Shown piece by piece: positions 7,312 through 15,968 of a DNA stretch of 64,000 nucleotides. The position numbers were made by a program, and so were the translations under genes. Where the stretch lies: positions 1 through 64,000 of the forward strand of contig NZ_FNAH01000009.1 of the NCBI RefSeq assembly GCF_900101865.1, in the 5' to 3' direction. Within the stretch, counting starts at the first letter, position 1; each line of letters starts with the position of its first letter. The stretch is from Paracoccus isoporae (GTDB taxonomy: Bacteria; Pseudomonadota; Alphaproteobacteria; Rhodobacterales; Rhodobacteraceae). Below the pieces are notes generated by a model. The model saw only the letters and a program-made list of their open reading frames with translations. It searched no databases and was not told the origin of the DNA.

Positions 7312-9441
7312 ATGGATGAACAGCGAAATTTCTCCGTGACCGAGACACCGCGCCGGGGCCGCGCCTATCTGGTGCTGTCGCTTCTGGCGCTCGCCACGGC
7401 CGGCGCGGCAAGCTGGGACGCCGCGACCCGCATCGCCGACGCAATGGAGACCCGCACCCGCCAGCAGATCCGCAGCGTGCTCGCCAGCGAGGGGCAAGGC
7501 TGGGCGCGGGTGCGCACCGACGGGCTGGTGGTCCGGCTCTCCGGCACCGCACCTGACGAGGTGGCCCGCTTCCGTGCGCTCACCGCCGCCAGCGGGGTGG
7601 TGGACGATCACCGCATCCGCGACGAGATGACGGTGGCCGTGCGCGACATGCTGGAGCCGCCGGATTTCTCGCTCGAACTCATGCGGCAGGGCCGCACGCT
7701 GTCGCTGATCGGGCTGGTGCCCGCCCGCACCGACCGCGAGGCGCTTGCCCGCAAACTGGTCTCGGACGGGGCGGAGATCACCGATCTGACCAGCACCGCC
7801 GCCTTTCCGCCGCCGGAGGACTGGGGGAGCGCGCTCGATTTCGCGGTCGCGGCCGCCGGGATCATCGACCAGGGGACGATCTCCGTCGCACCCAGCCGCG
7901 TGCGCATCAACGCCAACGCCGCCTCGCCCGAGGACAAGCTGCGGCTCGAAGGCGCGCTGATCTCCGCCGCGCCGCCGGGCCTGTCCGTCTCGACCGAGAT
8001 CGCGGCGCCGCTGCCGGTGATTGCACCGTACGTGCTGCGGCTGACGCGCTCCGGGCCGGATCTGCGGCTGGAGGAGTGCGCGGCACCCGACGCAGCTTCG
8101 CGTGACGCCATCCTGTCCGCGGTCGCTGCGCTGCGCGCGCCCGGTGACGGCGACGTGCCGGCGGCGGCATCCTGCGCGCTCGGCATCGGCGCGCCGGATG
8201 GTTGGACCGATTCCGTCACCAGCGTCATCGCGGCGCTCGGGCGGATGGGCGACGGCACGGTGGAGATGACCGACGAGACGGTGGAGATCGTTCTGCCCGC
8301 CACCGCCACGCCCGAACTGGCCGAGACGGAGACCGCCGCACTTTCCGCCGCGCTGCCGGCGGGCTACACGCTGCGCCTTACCCGCGCCGAGGCCGATCCA
8401 GCGGACGGCCCGCCGCGCTTCACCGCGACGATCGGCGCCGATGGCCCGGCAGAGATCGCCGGGGTGGTGCCCGACGAGACCATGCGCCAGACCGTGCAGT
8501 CGCTGGCCCGCGCCCAGCTTGGCCCGGTCGAGGGCGAGTTGAAGCTGAACCCGGCGCTGCGCGATGGCTGGGCGCTGCGGGTGCTCGCCGGTCTCGACGC
8601 GATGGGCGCGCTCGATCTGGGCCGGGTGACGGTCAGCGCCGACCAGATCATGCTGTCCGGCATCAGCGGCGACCGTCAGGCGTCGGAAAAGGCGCTCGCG
8701 GCGCTCTCGGCCCGGCTGGGCGAAGGGGCGGCCTACGCCATGTCCATTGCCTATGACCCGCTGCGCGACCCGCAGATCACCCGGCCTGACGGCACGGTCT
8801 GTGTCGACCGGCTGAACGCGATCATGCTGCAATCGGAAATCGGTTTCGAGCCGGGCGGCGCGCGCATCGCCGGCGACATCGACCCGGTGATCGAGGAAAT
8901 CCGCCCGGTGCTGGAGGATTGCGCGGATTACAGCATCGAACTGGCCGGTCACACCGATGCGCAGGGGGGCGATGCCTCGAACATGGCGCTGTCGCTCGAC
9001 CGGGCGCAGGCGGTGCTGGGTGCGCTGCGCGACGCTGGGTTGCCGGTCGCCAACCTGACCGCCCGCGGCTACGGCGAGACCCGGCCGATTGCCGAGAACG
9101 ACACCGAGGAAGGGCGCGAAGCCAATCGCCGGATCGAGCTGACGCTGTCTTCGCCCGACCCGGTGCGCGCGCCGCTGCCGCTGGCCCCGATCCGCACCGG
9201 GCTGACGCCAAGCGCCGACGCGGCGGCCGCGGCGCTGCAGGCCGCGCGGCCGGCGAGCGAGGTGGTCAGCCCGGCACCGCTGCCGCTGGTGCCCGAACTG
9301 GCCGGGGCCGGCCTGCTGGAGATCGCCCCGGTCATCGAGCCGCCTGCGGTCGTGCAGCAGGCCACGCCCGACACGCCGCGTCCGCCCGACCGCCCCGAGG
9401 ATCCGCAAAATGCGGCCAATGCCGCTGAGGAGGCCCCATGA
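7312..9441 (+). CDS. OmpA-domain envelope protein with BON-like N-terminal region
   Basis: A 709-residue protein with one N-terminal hydrophobic segment (about residues 18-36) and a long periplasmic part. Sections such as V-R-T-D-G-L-V-V-R-L-S-G-T-A-P look like BON-type lipid-binding repeats. An OmpA-C peptidoglycan-binding domain lies near residues 500-620, with the signature L-A-G-H-T-D-A-Q-G and then R-G-Y-G-E-T-R-P ... N-R-R-I-E-L. A Pro/Ala-rich tail follows. The build recalls mycobacterial ArfA (BON plus OmpA). It probably anchors the cell wall to the membrane. The next gene overlaps its stop codon, so the two products are likely partners. Confidence 0.85.
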   Translation: MDEQRNFSVTETPRRGRAYLVLSLLALATAGAASWDAATRIADAMETRTRQQIRSVLASEGQGWARVRTDGLVVRLSGTAPDEVARFRALTAASGVVDDHRIRDEMTVAVRDMLEPPDFSLELMRQGRTLSLIGLVPARTDREALARKLVSDGAEITDLTSTAAFPPPEDWGSALDFAVAAAGIIDQGTISVAPSRVRINANAASPEDKLRLEGALISAAPPGLSVSTEIAAPLPVIAPYVLRLTRSGPDLRLEECAAPDAASRDAILSAVAALRAPGDGDVPAAASCALGIGAPDGWTDSVTSVIAALGRMGDGTVEMTDETVEIVLPATATPELAETETAALSAALPAGYTLRLTRAEADPADGPPRFTATIGADGPAEIAGVVPDETMRQTVQSLARAQLGPVEGELKLNPALRDGWALRVLAGLDAMGALDLGRVTVSADQIMLSGISGDRQASEKALAALSARLGEGAAYAMSIAYDPLRDPQITRPDGTVCVDRLNAIMLQSEIGFEPGGARIAGDIDPVIEEIRPVLEDCADYSIELAGHTDAQGGDASNMALSLDRAQAVLGALRDAGLPVANLTARGYGETRPIAENDTEEGREANRRIELTLSSPDPVRAPLPLAPIRTGLTPSADAAAAALQAARPASEVVSPAPLPLVPELAGAGLLEIAPVIEPPAVVQQATPDTPRPPDRPEDPQNAANAAEEAP

Positions 9442-9770
9442 CCCGCGACGATTTCATCCTGGCCACCGCCCTCGTGCTGTTCGCGGCCTTCGTTCTGGGC
9501 TGGCTGTCCTGCTGGCTGATCGGGCGGCTGACCCGCCCCGGCCGCGCCGATCTGGCGGCGCTGCCGCGCCTGACACAGGAGCTGCACGAGGCCGAGCGCA
9601 GCCGCGACGCCGCGATTGACGAGGCCAAGCAGCGCGAGGCGACACTGCATGAGCGGCTGGCCTTTTCCGGCACCGAATTGGCCAATGCGCGGACCGCGCT
9701 GAGCGAGGCCGCGCAGGAGATCGAGGAATTGCGCGCCTATATCGACCAGCATCTGCGCAAGCCGCGCTGA
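9438..9770 (+). CDS. Small membrane-anchored coiled-coil protein
   Basis: A 110-residue protein of unknown function. An N-terminal membrane segment (about residues 7-30) is followed by a basic patch and then a heptad-like helix rich in Glu, Ala and Arg (about 40-105). The ATG overlaps the stop of the OmpA-family gene (ATGA), so it is translationally coupled to it. The arrangement suggests an envelope accessory partner, for example a spacer or scaffold; this is inference from context only. Confidence 0.75.
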   Translation: MTRDDFILATALVLFAAFVLGWLSCWLIGRLTRPGRADLAALPRLTQELHEAERSRDAAIDEAKQREATLHERLAFSGTELANARTALSEAAQEIEELRAYIDQHLRKPR

Positions 9771-9882
9771 CCCCGGACAGACGGCGGGCGGTCGGCGGGC
9801 GGTCGGTCAGACAGAAATACGTCGCGGGCGTTTCGCGCCGCGCCGTCCCGTCATCTTCTTGCTGCCGGATGCGCCTGACGGG

Positions 9883-11064
9883 TCAGACGCCCGCCTCGAC
9901 GATGGCGCGGGCCAGCACCGGCACGCTATCGCGGTTCAGACCGGCAATGTTCAGCCGCGAATCGCCCACCATGTAGATGGCCGAATCCGCCTTCATCTTC
10001 GCCACCTGCTCCGGCGTGGCCCCGAGCCGCGAGAACATGCCGCGGTGATGCTCGATGAAGTCGAACTTGTCGCTGCCGCTCAGGCTGCGCAGTTCTTCGG
10101 CCAGTTGCGTGCGCAGGCCCAGCATGGTCTGGCGCACCTCTTCCAGCTCGGCTTTCCAGTTGGCGGACAGATCGGCATCCTCGAGGATGGTCGAGACGAT
10201 CCGCGCGCCGTGATCGGGCGGGAAGCTGTAGGTCTGGCGGTTCAGATAGGCCATCGCGCCCTGGGTCAGATCGCGCGCCTCGCCCCCCTCGCCAAGCGCC
10301 ATCAGGATGCCGGTGCGCTCGCGGTAGATGCCGAAATTCTTCGAGCACGACGCCGCGATCAGAACCTCGGGCAGCCGCGCGGCGATCATGCGCGTCGCCG
10401 CCGCATCCGCGTCCAGCCCGTCGCCAAAGCCCTGATAGGCCAGGTCGATCATCGGCACAGCGCCGGTTTTCTCCAGGCTCTCGGCAATCGCCTCCCATTG
10501 TTCGGCCGTGGGGTTGGCGCCGGTCGGGTTGTGGCAGCAGCCATGCAGCAGCACCACGTCCCCCTTCTTCGCCCGGCCGATCCCGTCCAACATCGCCTCG
10601 AAATCGACGCCGCGCGTGTCATTGTCGAAATAGGGATATTCGACGAAATCCTGCCCCATGAATTTCAGGATCGACAGGTGATTGGGCCAGGTCGGGTCCG
10701 AGACATGGACGACCATGTCGGGATTGGCCATGCGCAGCAGCTCCAGCCCCTGCCGGATCGCGCCCGTGCCGCCCACCGTGGCGGCGGAGGCCAGACGATC
10801 CGCAGGCGCCTCGCCCAGCACCAGCCCGGCCATGGCGTCGCGATAGTCCTGCGTGCCGGCCAGCCCGGTATAGGCCTTGCTGTCCTGGCTCTCCCAGATC
10901 TTCTGCTCGGCCGTCTTGACCGCGCGCATCACCGGGGTGAGCCCGTTCGGGTCCTTGTAGACCCCCACGCCGAGATCGATCTTGCCCTGCCGCGTATCGG
11001 CCTTGTACTCGCCCATCAGGGCCAGGATCTTGTCGGGGGCTTGCGGTTTGAGATTGCCGAACAT
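9883..11064 (-). CDS. Aromatic amino acid / aspartate aminotransferase (class I)
   Basis: A pyridoxal-phosphate enzyme transferring amino groups between aspartate or aromatic amino acids and 2-oxoglutarate. The 393-residue protein follows the AspC/TyrB (I-alpha) pattern. It has the N-terminal I-D-L-G-V-G-V-Y-K-D segment, H-N-P-T-G in the cofactor pocket, the Schiff-base lysine in S-C-S-K-N-F-G-I-Y, and the substrate-carboxylate arginine in S-R-L-N-I-A-G-L. ATG 11064 (M-F-G-N-L) is chosen; ATG 11067 directly before it is possible. It overlaps the sseA stop, so both form an operon. AspC versus TyrB specificity cannot be told. Confidence 0.92.
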   Translation of the reverse strand: MFGNLKPQAPDKILALMGEYKADTRQGKIDLGVGVYKDPNGLTPVMRAVKTAEQKIWESQDSKAYTGLAGTQDYRDAMAGLVLGEAPADRLASAATVGGTGAIRQGLELLRMANPDMVVHVSDPTWPNHLSILKFMGQDFVEYPYFDNDTRGVDFEAMLDGIGRAKKGDVVLLHGCCHNPTGANPTAEQWEAIAESLEKTGAVPMIDLAYQGFGDGLDADAAATRMIAARLPEVLIAASCSKNFGIYRERTGILMALGEGGEARDLTQGAMAYLNRQTYSFPPDHGARIVSTILEDADLSANWKAELEEVRQTMLGLRTQLAEELRSLSGSDKFDFIEHHRGMFSRLGATPEQVAKMKADSAIYMVGDSRLNIAGLNRDSVPVLARAIVEAGV

Positions 11065-11918
11065 CATGCGTCTCCGGTTGCGATTTTGGCGTTGGGAAGC
11101 GCGCCCCATTCGGTCCATGACCCGTCATAAAGCGCGTGGTTGCGGTGGCCCAGCCGATCGAGGGCCAGCGAGAGCGAGGCGGCGGTGATCCCCGAGCCGC
11201 AGCTTGTGATGACCGGGCGGCCGAGATCGACGCCGGCCGCGTCGAATTCGGCCCGCAAAGCGGCCTCGTCCTTCATCGTGCCATCGGCCTGATAAAGCCG
11301 CCCGACCGGCAGGTTGCGCGCGCCGGGAACATGGCCGCTCGCCAGCCCCGCGCGCGGCTCTGGCGCATCTCCGCGAAACCGCTCGGCCGCGCGAGCATCG
11401 ACGATCTGGGCGCTGCCGGTCGCGGAGGCCTCCGCCACCTGCGCCGCGTCGCGGATCAGCGAATCGTCGCGGCGTGCGGTGACAGGGCCGCTGCGTTCGG
11501 CCCCCGTGCCGCCTTCGACGGCGCGCTCCTCCGCCAACCACTTCGCCAGACCGCCATCCAGCATCGCCACCTGCGTGACCCCCATCAGCCGGAACATCCA
11601 CCAGCCCCGCGCCGCGCTGTGTGTGTCAGCATGGTCATAGACCACCACCTGCTGCGCGCCACCAAGCCCGAGTGCGGCAAGCTTCTCCGCAAACAGATCC
11701 GCCTGCGGCGCCATATGCGGCAGTTCGCTGTCCGGGTCGGAAATCGCGTCGATGTCGAAGAACTGCGCGCCGGGGATATGCCGCGCCTCGAACTCCGCCC
11801 GCGCATTGCGCCCGGTGGCGGGCATGTGCCAGCTTGCGTCGAAGATCCGCAGGCCGGGATCATCCAGCCGCGCCGCCAGCCAGTCGGTCGAGACCAGCGT
11901 TTTCGCATCATCGGTCAT
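11064..11918 (-). CDS. sseA: 3-mercaptopyruvate / thiosulfate sulfurtransferase
   Basis: A two-domain rhodanese that transfers sulfur from 3-mercaptopyruvate or thiosulfate to acceptors. The 284-residue protein has an inactive N-terminal rhodanese domain (H-I-P-G-A-Q-F-F-D) and a C-terminal one with the active-site loop S-C-G-S-G-I-T-A. That loop matches the C-G-S-G-V-T-A pattern of mercaptopyruvate sulfurtransferases. The ATG at 11918 has GAGG at six bases; ATG 11924 lies on top of that GAGG and is less likely. The stop overlaps the aminotransferase start. Pairing with an aminotransferase that could turn cysteine into mercaptopyruvate makes biochemical sense but is inferred. Confidence 0.92.
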   Translation of the reverse strand: MTDDAKTLVSTDWLAARLDDPGLRIFDASWHMPATGRNARAEFEARHIPGAQFFDIDAISDPDSELPHMAPQADLFAEKLAALGLGGAQQVVVYDHADTHSAARGWWMFRLMGVTQVAMLDGGLAKWLAEERAVEGGTGAERSGPVTARRDDSLIRDAAQVAEASATGSAQIVDARAAERFRGDAPEPRAGLASGHVPGARNLPVGRLYQADGTMKDEAALRAEFDAAGVDLGRPVITSCGSGITAASLSLALDRLGHRNHALYDGSWTEWGALPNAKIATGDA

Positions 11919-12056
11919 GTCCATCCTCGGGCTGCGGCGCATGTGGCGGTTCGGGCGTGTGTAACGCTGCGTCCGCATCGGGGCAATGGCCATGCGGACC
12001 CGCGCGGGCGGCGGCATCTTTACTTCGCCCCGCCCCGCCCCTATCTCTGCGCGACC

Positions 12057-12530
12057 ATGGCCGCCAAAGACGACACGAATTACAAGGTTATCGCCGAGAA
12101 CCGCCGGGCGCGGTTCGATTACGCCATCGAGAGCGATCTCGAGGTGGGCATCGTGCTGACCGGCTCCGAGGTGAAATCGCTGCGCACCGGCCAGTCGAAC
12201 ATCGCCGAATCCTATGCCAGCATCGAGAATGGCGAGCTGTGGCTGATCAACTCCTATATCGCCACCTATCTGCAGGCCGGTGTGTTCGGCCATGAGGAGC
12301 GGCGGCACCGCAAGCTGCTGGTGTCGAAGAAGGAGCTGTCGCGTCTCTGGGCGGCGGTGGGGCGCGACGGCATGACGCTGGTGCCGCTGGTGATGTATTT
12401 CAACCATCGCGGACTGGTGAAGCTGAAGATCGGCGTGGCCAAGGGCAAGAAGCTGGCCGACAAGCGCGAGACCTCCGCCAAGCGCGACTGGAACCGTCAG
12501 AAGCAGCGGCTGCTGAAGCAGAATTACTGA
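12057..12530 (+). CDS. smpB: SsrA (tmRNA)-binding protein
   Basis: Binds tmRNA and delivers it to stalled ribosomes in trans-translation. The 157-residue protein has the family signatures: N-R-R-A-R-F-D-Y near the start, the [13 protein letters not shown] core, and the C-terminal basic tail with K-R-E-T and R-D-W. The start at 12057 gives the standard length. No convincing Shine-Dalgarno sequence stands before it, so leaderless translation is possible. tmRNA itself is not in this window. Confidence 0.96.
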   Translation: MAAKDDTNYKVIAENRRARFDYAIESDLEVGIVLTGSEVKSLRTGQSNIAESYASIENGELWLINSYIATYLQAGVFGHEERRHRKLLVSKKELSRLWAAVGRDGMTLVPLVMYFNHRGLVKLKIGVAKGKKLADKRETSAKRDWNRQKQRLLKQNY

Positions 12531-12620
12531 GGAGTGCGACTGTCACCACAAGCGCGCGGTGATGTCGGCCTGTAGGGTCGGCGCTGATCGGCCCTTGTTA
12601 CGTGTCCATCTCCCCAATCG

Positions 12621-12690
12621 ACACCCGGCCCGGAATCGAGGGGCGCAGCCCCGCCGGGCCAGCGTCCGACCGCCCCCAAGGGCGGACGCT
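12621..12690. repeat. Intergenic structured repeat, copy 2
   Basis: Bases from ACACCCGGCCCGG onward match 20128-20178 nearly base for base. GGCCCGG pairs with CCGGGCC, enclosing an inner GGGGC-GCA-GCCCC hairpin. An AGCGTCCG (12661-12668) / CGGACGCT (12683-12690) stem follows. It looks like a REP-type dispersed element. Confidence 0.6.
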
Positions 12691-12758
12691 TCTCCGCCGA
12701 TCCGCGCCGAACAACTGTTCAGCGAGACTGCAAGATAAAGCGCGTGGCGGGGCAACGT

Positions 12759-12790
12759 GGCCAGCGTCCGCCCGCGGCCGGACGCTGGCC
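12759..12790. repeat. Perfect 12-pair hairpin with the GCGTCCG motif
   Basis: GGCCAGCGTCCG (12759-12770) is the exact reverse complement of CGGACGCTGGCC (12779-12790), with an eight-base loop. The same AGCGTCCG word occurs in the neighbouring repeat at 12661, so both probably belong to one composite element. Confidence 0.6.
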
Positions 12791-12860
12791 CTCTGCTGCT
12801 CGTATACCGGACGCGGTAGGGCTAGGCCGTCGCCTCTTGCCGAGGCCGATACGCGAGCCG

Positions 12861-13196
12861 CTAATGCCCGCGCCGCTGGCGGATGCGCAGCGTCACCCGC
12901 TCGCGCGTCTCGTCCGGCTCCTCGGCCAATGCGGCCATCAGCGCCTGCATCTCGCCGCGCATGCCGTGCATCTCGTCCAGCACCGTCATCACCATGTGCA
13001 GCGCATCGTCGCGCAGCCCGTAATCCTCGGTCAGGCTGCACAGAAGCTGCACCCGCGCCCGGTCCACCTCGCGGTACGTCTCGCCGTGATCCGAGATCAC
13101 CGGGCTGACCATCCGCATTTCGACATAATGGGTCAGGCGCGGCCGGGTAAGATCCTCGATGGCGGCGATCAGCTCGTCGGCGGTGTAGCGTGTCAT
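12861..13196 (-). CDS. CbpM-like chaperone modulator
   Basis: A 111-residue acidic protein with an N-terminal Y-T-A-D-E-L-I-A-A-I segment and then the pattern L-T-E-D-Y-G-L-R-D-D-A-L-H-M-V-M-T-V-L-D. This matches the MerR-like CbpM family that binds and restrains the J-domain protein CbpA. The ATG at 13196 has GGAGG eight bases upstream. It begins four bases after the stop of the CbpA-like gene, the expected order for this pair. Assignment rests on the pairing and a distant family pattern. Confidence 0.72.
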   Translation of the reverse strand: MTRYTADELIAAIEDLTRPRLTHYVEMRMVSPVISDHGETYREVDRARVQLLCSLTEDYGLRDDALHMVMTVLDEMHGMRGEMQALMAALAEEPDETRERVTLRIRQRRGH

Positions 13197-13200
13197 CGTC

Positions 13201-14172
13201 TCAGCCTCCCATGCCCTTGCGCGGATCATAGGCGTGACCCGCGCGCCATTCTTCCATGAACGCAGCCAGCTCCGCGTCGATCTGGGGCGGCATGACCACC
13301 TTCAGCTCGACATATTGATTGCCGCCCTTGATCCCCTTGCCCTTCAGCCGCAATCGCTGCCCGGTCGAGGCGCCCTTCGGCAGGTTCATCGACACCGCCC
13401 CGCTCAGCGTCGGCACCTGAACCTTGCCGCCCAGAACCGCCTCGTCGAGGCTGATCGGCAGGGTCAGCGTCACGTCGTTGCCGTCGCGCCGCCAATCCGG
13501 GTGATCGCCCACATGCAGCGTCAGATAGGCGTCGCCGCGCCCGCCCTGCCCGTATCCCTCGCCGCCCTTGCCGCGCAGCCGGATGGTCTGGCCGTCCGCA
13601 GCCCCTTCGGGGATCTTCACCTCCAGCGAGTTGCCGTCCGGCAGGGTGATCCGGGTCGCACCGCCTTTCGCGGCTGTCATGAAATCGACCTCCAGATCAT
13701 AGCGGACATCCTGCCCGCGCATGTCGAAACCCTGCCCGCCTCCGGACCGGCGGAACCCGCCGAAATCCTGCTGTCCGCCGCCGAAATCGTCGCCCATCCC
13801 GGCGCCCGGCCCGCCGCCGCCGCGCCCGGCGCGGGCGCCGAACAGATCCTCGAACACGTCCGAGAAATCGCCATACCCGGCCGAGGAATATTGCCGGTAG
13901 GGGTTCTCGCCCCGCTCGGCGAAATCACGGTAATATTGCTGCTGCGGGCGTTCCTGGCCCTGCGCGTCGATCTCCCCGGCATCGAAGCGCGCGCGCTGCT
14001 CGGGATCCTTCAGCAGATCATAGGCTGCCGCCGCCGCCTTGAACCGCTCCGACGCCGCCGGATCGGGGTTCAGATCCGGGTGATCGGTCTTGGCGATCTT
14101 GCGATAGGCCTTCTTGATCTCGTCCTGCGACGCCGATTTGGTCAGCCCGAGCGCCTGATAGGGGTCGTCCAT
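13201..14172 (-). CDS. CbpA-like DnaJ-family co-chaperone
   Basis: Stimulates DnaK ATPase and holds unfolded substrates. The 323-residue protein has an N-terminal J domain (residues 3-67) with the catalytic H-P-D, a Gly/Phe-rich linker (about 95-150), and two C-terminal beta-barrel substrate domains (about 155-305). It lacks the Cys-rich zinc domain, so it is CbpA-type rather than DnaJ proper. ATG 14172 (M-D-D-P-Y) has AAGG at suitable spacing. The downstream gene is a CbpM-like modulator, which supports the assignment. Confidence 0.9.
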   Translation of the reverse strand: MDDPYQALGLTKSASQDEIKKAYRKIAKTDHPDLNPDPAASERFKAAAAAYDLLKDPEQRARFDAGEIDAQGQERPQQQYYRDFAERGENPYRQYSSAGYGDFSDVFEDLFGARAGRGGGGPGAGMGDDFGGGQQDFGGFRRSGGGQGFDMRGQDVRYDLEVDFMTAAKGGATRITLPDGNSLEVKIPEGAADGQTIRLRGKGGEGYGQGGRGDAYLTLHVGDHPDWRRDGNDVTLTLPISLDEAVLGGKVQVPTLSGAVSMNLPKGASTGQRLRLKGKGIKGGNQYVELKVVMPPQIDAELAAFMEEWRAGHAYDPRKGMGG

Positions 14173-14214
14173 CACTCTGCCTTCTTGGTTTCGCGTCCAA
14201 CGCGGCGGACGCGG

Positions 14215-14784
14215 TCAGGGTTCATAGCGGAAATGGGTGGCGAGCGCCTCGGGCATGTCGAATTCCGCAAGCGCCCGCGCCCGTGCCGGGGCCGAGATCT
14301 TGCGCGCCGTCAGCCGCACGATCCGGTCCATCTCCTCCGCGGTCTGGGTTTCCGAGAACGGACCCATGTAATGCCGCATGAAGGTGAACACGGCCACATC
14401 CTCAAGGGCCTGCACCTCGTCATCGCGCTTGATGCCCTGCTTGGTCAGCATCTTGCGGGCGCGGTCGATCTGATCGGCGTCATATCCCACATCGCGCATG
14501 ATCCCCGCCACCCGCTCGGCATGGCGCCGCCCCTGCTCGGTCCGCCAGGACAGGTAGCCCTTACGGTCATCGGGGAAATCGCTGCGCGGCAGCATCCAGC
14601 GTTCGATATGCTGGCCCCGGCAGGCGATCTGCAAGGGCTCGGAGGCGTCGGGATAGAGCCGGCGCTGCTCCTCGGTCATGCGCTGACCATAGAGAAGCTC
14701 GGCCGGCTGGCCCTGTTCCATGTTGGGATCCTCGGCATTGGCGGCGTCGATCCGGGCGAAGGCTTGGTCGCGTGTCTCTGTCAT
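14215..14784 (-). CDS. DUF4202 domain protein
   Basis: A 189-residue protein matching the DUF4202 pattern: A-R-I-D-A-A-N-A-E-D-P-N at the start, E-L-L-Y-G-Q-R-M, then R-G-Q-H-I-E-R-W and R-x-D-F-P-D-D-R-K-G-Y-L-S-W-R-T near the middle. Several His, Glu and Asp residues are conserved, so an HD-like metal enzyme is conceivable, but the function is unknown. It lies 42 bases upstream of the CbpA-like gene on the same strand and is divergent from the M20 amidohydrolase. Confidence 0.82.
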   Translation of the reverse strand: MTETRDQAFARIDAANAEDPNMEQGQPAELLYGQRMTEEQRRLYPDASEPLQIACRGQHIERWMLPRSDFPDDRKGYLSWRTEQGRRHAERVAGIMRDVGYDADQIDRARKMLTKQGIKRDDEVQALEDVAVFTFMRHYMGPFSETQTAEEMDRIVRLTARKISAPARARALAEFDMPEALATHFRYEP

Positions 14785-14828
14785 GGCCGCATCTTGCCGC
14801 GCCGCGCGGCCCGTGTCATGTCCGATTC

Positions 14829-15968
14829 ATGCTGAGCCATGCCGATATCGCGGAATTGACCGAATTGCGCCGGGCGCTGCATCGCGCGCCTGAGCTGTCC
14901 GGCCGGGAAATCCGCACCGCCGACCGCATCGCGGCGCTGATGGAAGATCTCGGCGCGGACGAGATCCGCACCGGGATCGGCGGCACCGGGGTGATCGCCG
15001 CGTTTCACGGCGCCGCACCCGGCCCTTCCGTGATGTTCCGGGCCGAGCTGGACGCGCTGCCGATCCGCGAGGCGGATGGCCCCGCGCATCGTTCGGCGGT
15101 GGAAGGCGTGGCGCATCTCTGCGGGCATGACGGGCATATGACCGGCCTGGTCGGGCTGGGGCGGGTGCTGGCGCGTGAGCGTCCGGCGCGCGGCACGGTC
15201 TGGCTGCTGTTCCAGCCGGCCGAGGAGAACGGCGCGGGCTCCGCCGCGATGCTGGATGATCCGGCCCTGCCCGGCTTCGATTACGGCTTTGCCATCCACA
15301 ACTATCCGGGACTGGCGCAGGACCGGGCGCTGATCGCGGCGGGGGCGATGAACTGCGCCTCGGTCGGGCTGCGGGCGGTGCTGACGGGCGCCACCTCTCA
15401 CGCCTCCGAACCTGAAAAGGCCCGCACGCCTGGCCCCGCCATCGCGGCGATCCTGCCGGCGCTGATCGGTCTGTCGCGGGGCAGTCAGGCGGATGCGGAT
15501 TTCCGGCTGGTCACGATCACTCATCAGCGCATGGGCGAGGCAGCGTTCGGGATCACGCCGGGCCATGCGGAGATCTGGGTGACGCTGCGCAGCCGCACGG
15601 ATGCCGCCATGGCGGGGCTGCGCGCGGCGGCGACCGACATCATCGCGGCTGGGGCAGCGGCGCACGGGCTGGAGGCGGCGTTCGACTCGCAGGATAATTT
15701 CGCGGCCTCGGTCAACGATGCCGAGGCTGCGGCGATCTTCGCCCGCGCCGCCGAGGCCGAGGGGATCGCGCTGTCGGACGCAGACCTGCCGATGCGCGCC
15801 TCCGAAGATTTCGGGCGCTTCGGCCAGGTCGCCCGCACTGCCATGATCCTGCTGGGAAGCGGCGCGGGTCACCCGCCGCTTCATGCCGAAAACTACGATT
15901 ATCCCGACGATCTGATCGCGCCCTCGGTGCGGCTTCTCAACCGCGTCGCGCGCGATCTCACCGGCTGA
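14829..15968 (+). CDS. M20-family amidohydrolase (amino-acylase/IAA hydrolase type)
   Basis: A metal-dependent hydrolase of the M20D group, cleaving N-acyl amino acids or similar amides. The 379-residue protein has F-R-A-E-L-D-A-L-P-I, the metal-binding C-G-H-D-G-H motif (about residue 97), P-A-E-E-N-G (about 132) and a C-terminal L-H-A-E-N-Y-D-Y-P-D. A lid or dimerisation domain inserts near 175-285. The ATG at 14829 gives the normal N-terminus, though no Shine-Dalgarno is evident. Its 3' end overlaps the convergent GH1 gene by 11 bases. The substrate is not predictable. Confidence 0.9.
   Translation: MLSHADIAELTELRRALHRAPELSGREIRTADRIAALMEDLGADEIRTGIGGTGVIAAFHGAAPGPSVMFRAELDALPIREADGPAHRSAVEGVAHLCGHDGHMTGLVGLGRVLARERPARGTVWLLFQPAEENGAGSAAMLDDPALPGFDYGFAIHNYPGLAQDRALIAAGAMNCASVGLRAVLTGATSHASEPEKARTPGPAIAAILPALIGLSRGSQADADFRLVTITHQRMGEAAFGITPGHAEIWVTLRSRTDAAMAGLRAAATDIIAAGAAAHGLEAAFDSQDNFAASVNDAEAAAIFARAAEAEGIALSDADLPMRASEDFGRFGQVARTAMILLGSGAGHPPLHAENYDYPDDLIAPSVRLLNRVARDLTG

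Larger units (their letters stand above)
12531..12860. other. Gene-free 330-base region with structured repeats
   Basis: No coding frame is credible here. It contains the structured repeat at 12621-12690 and a second strong hairpin at 12759-12790, described separately. The rest is unremarkable GC-rich sequence between smpB and the convergent chaperone genes. Confidence 0.6.

Noticed and set aside
6283..9408. 1041-residue open frame on the minus strand
   Set aside because: It runs antisense through ubiA and the OmpA-family gene; its composition is that of a shadow frame.
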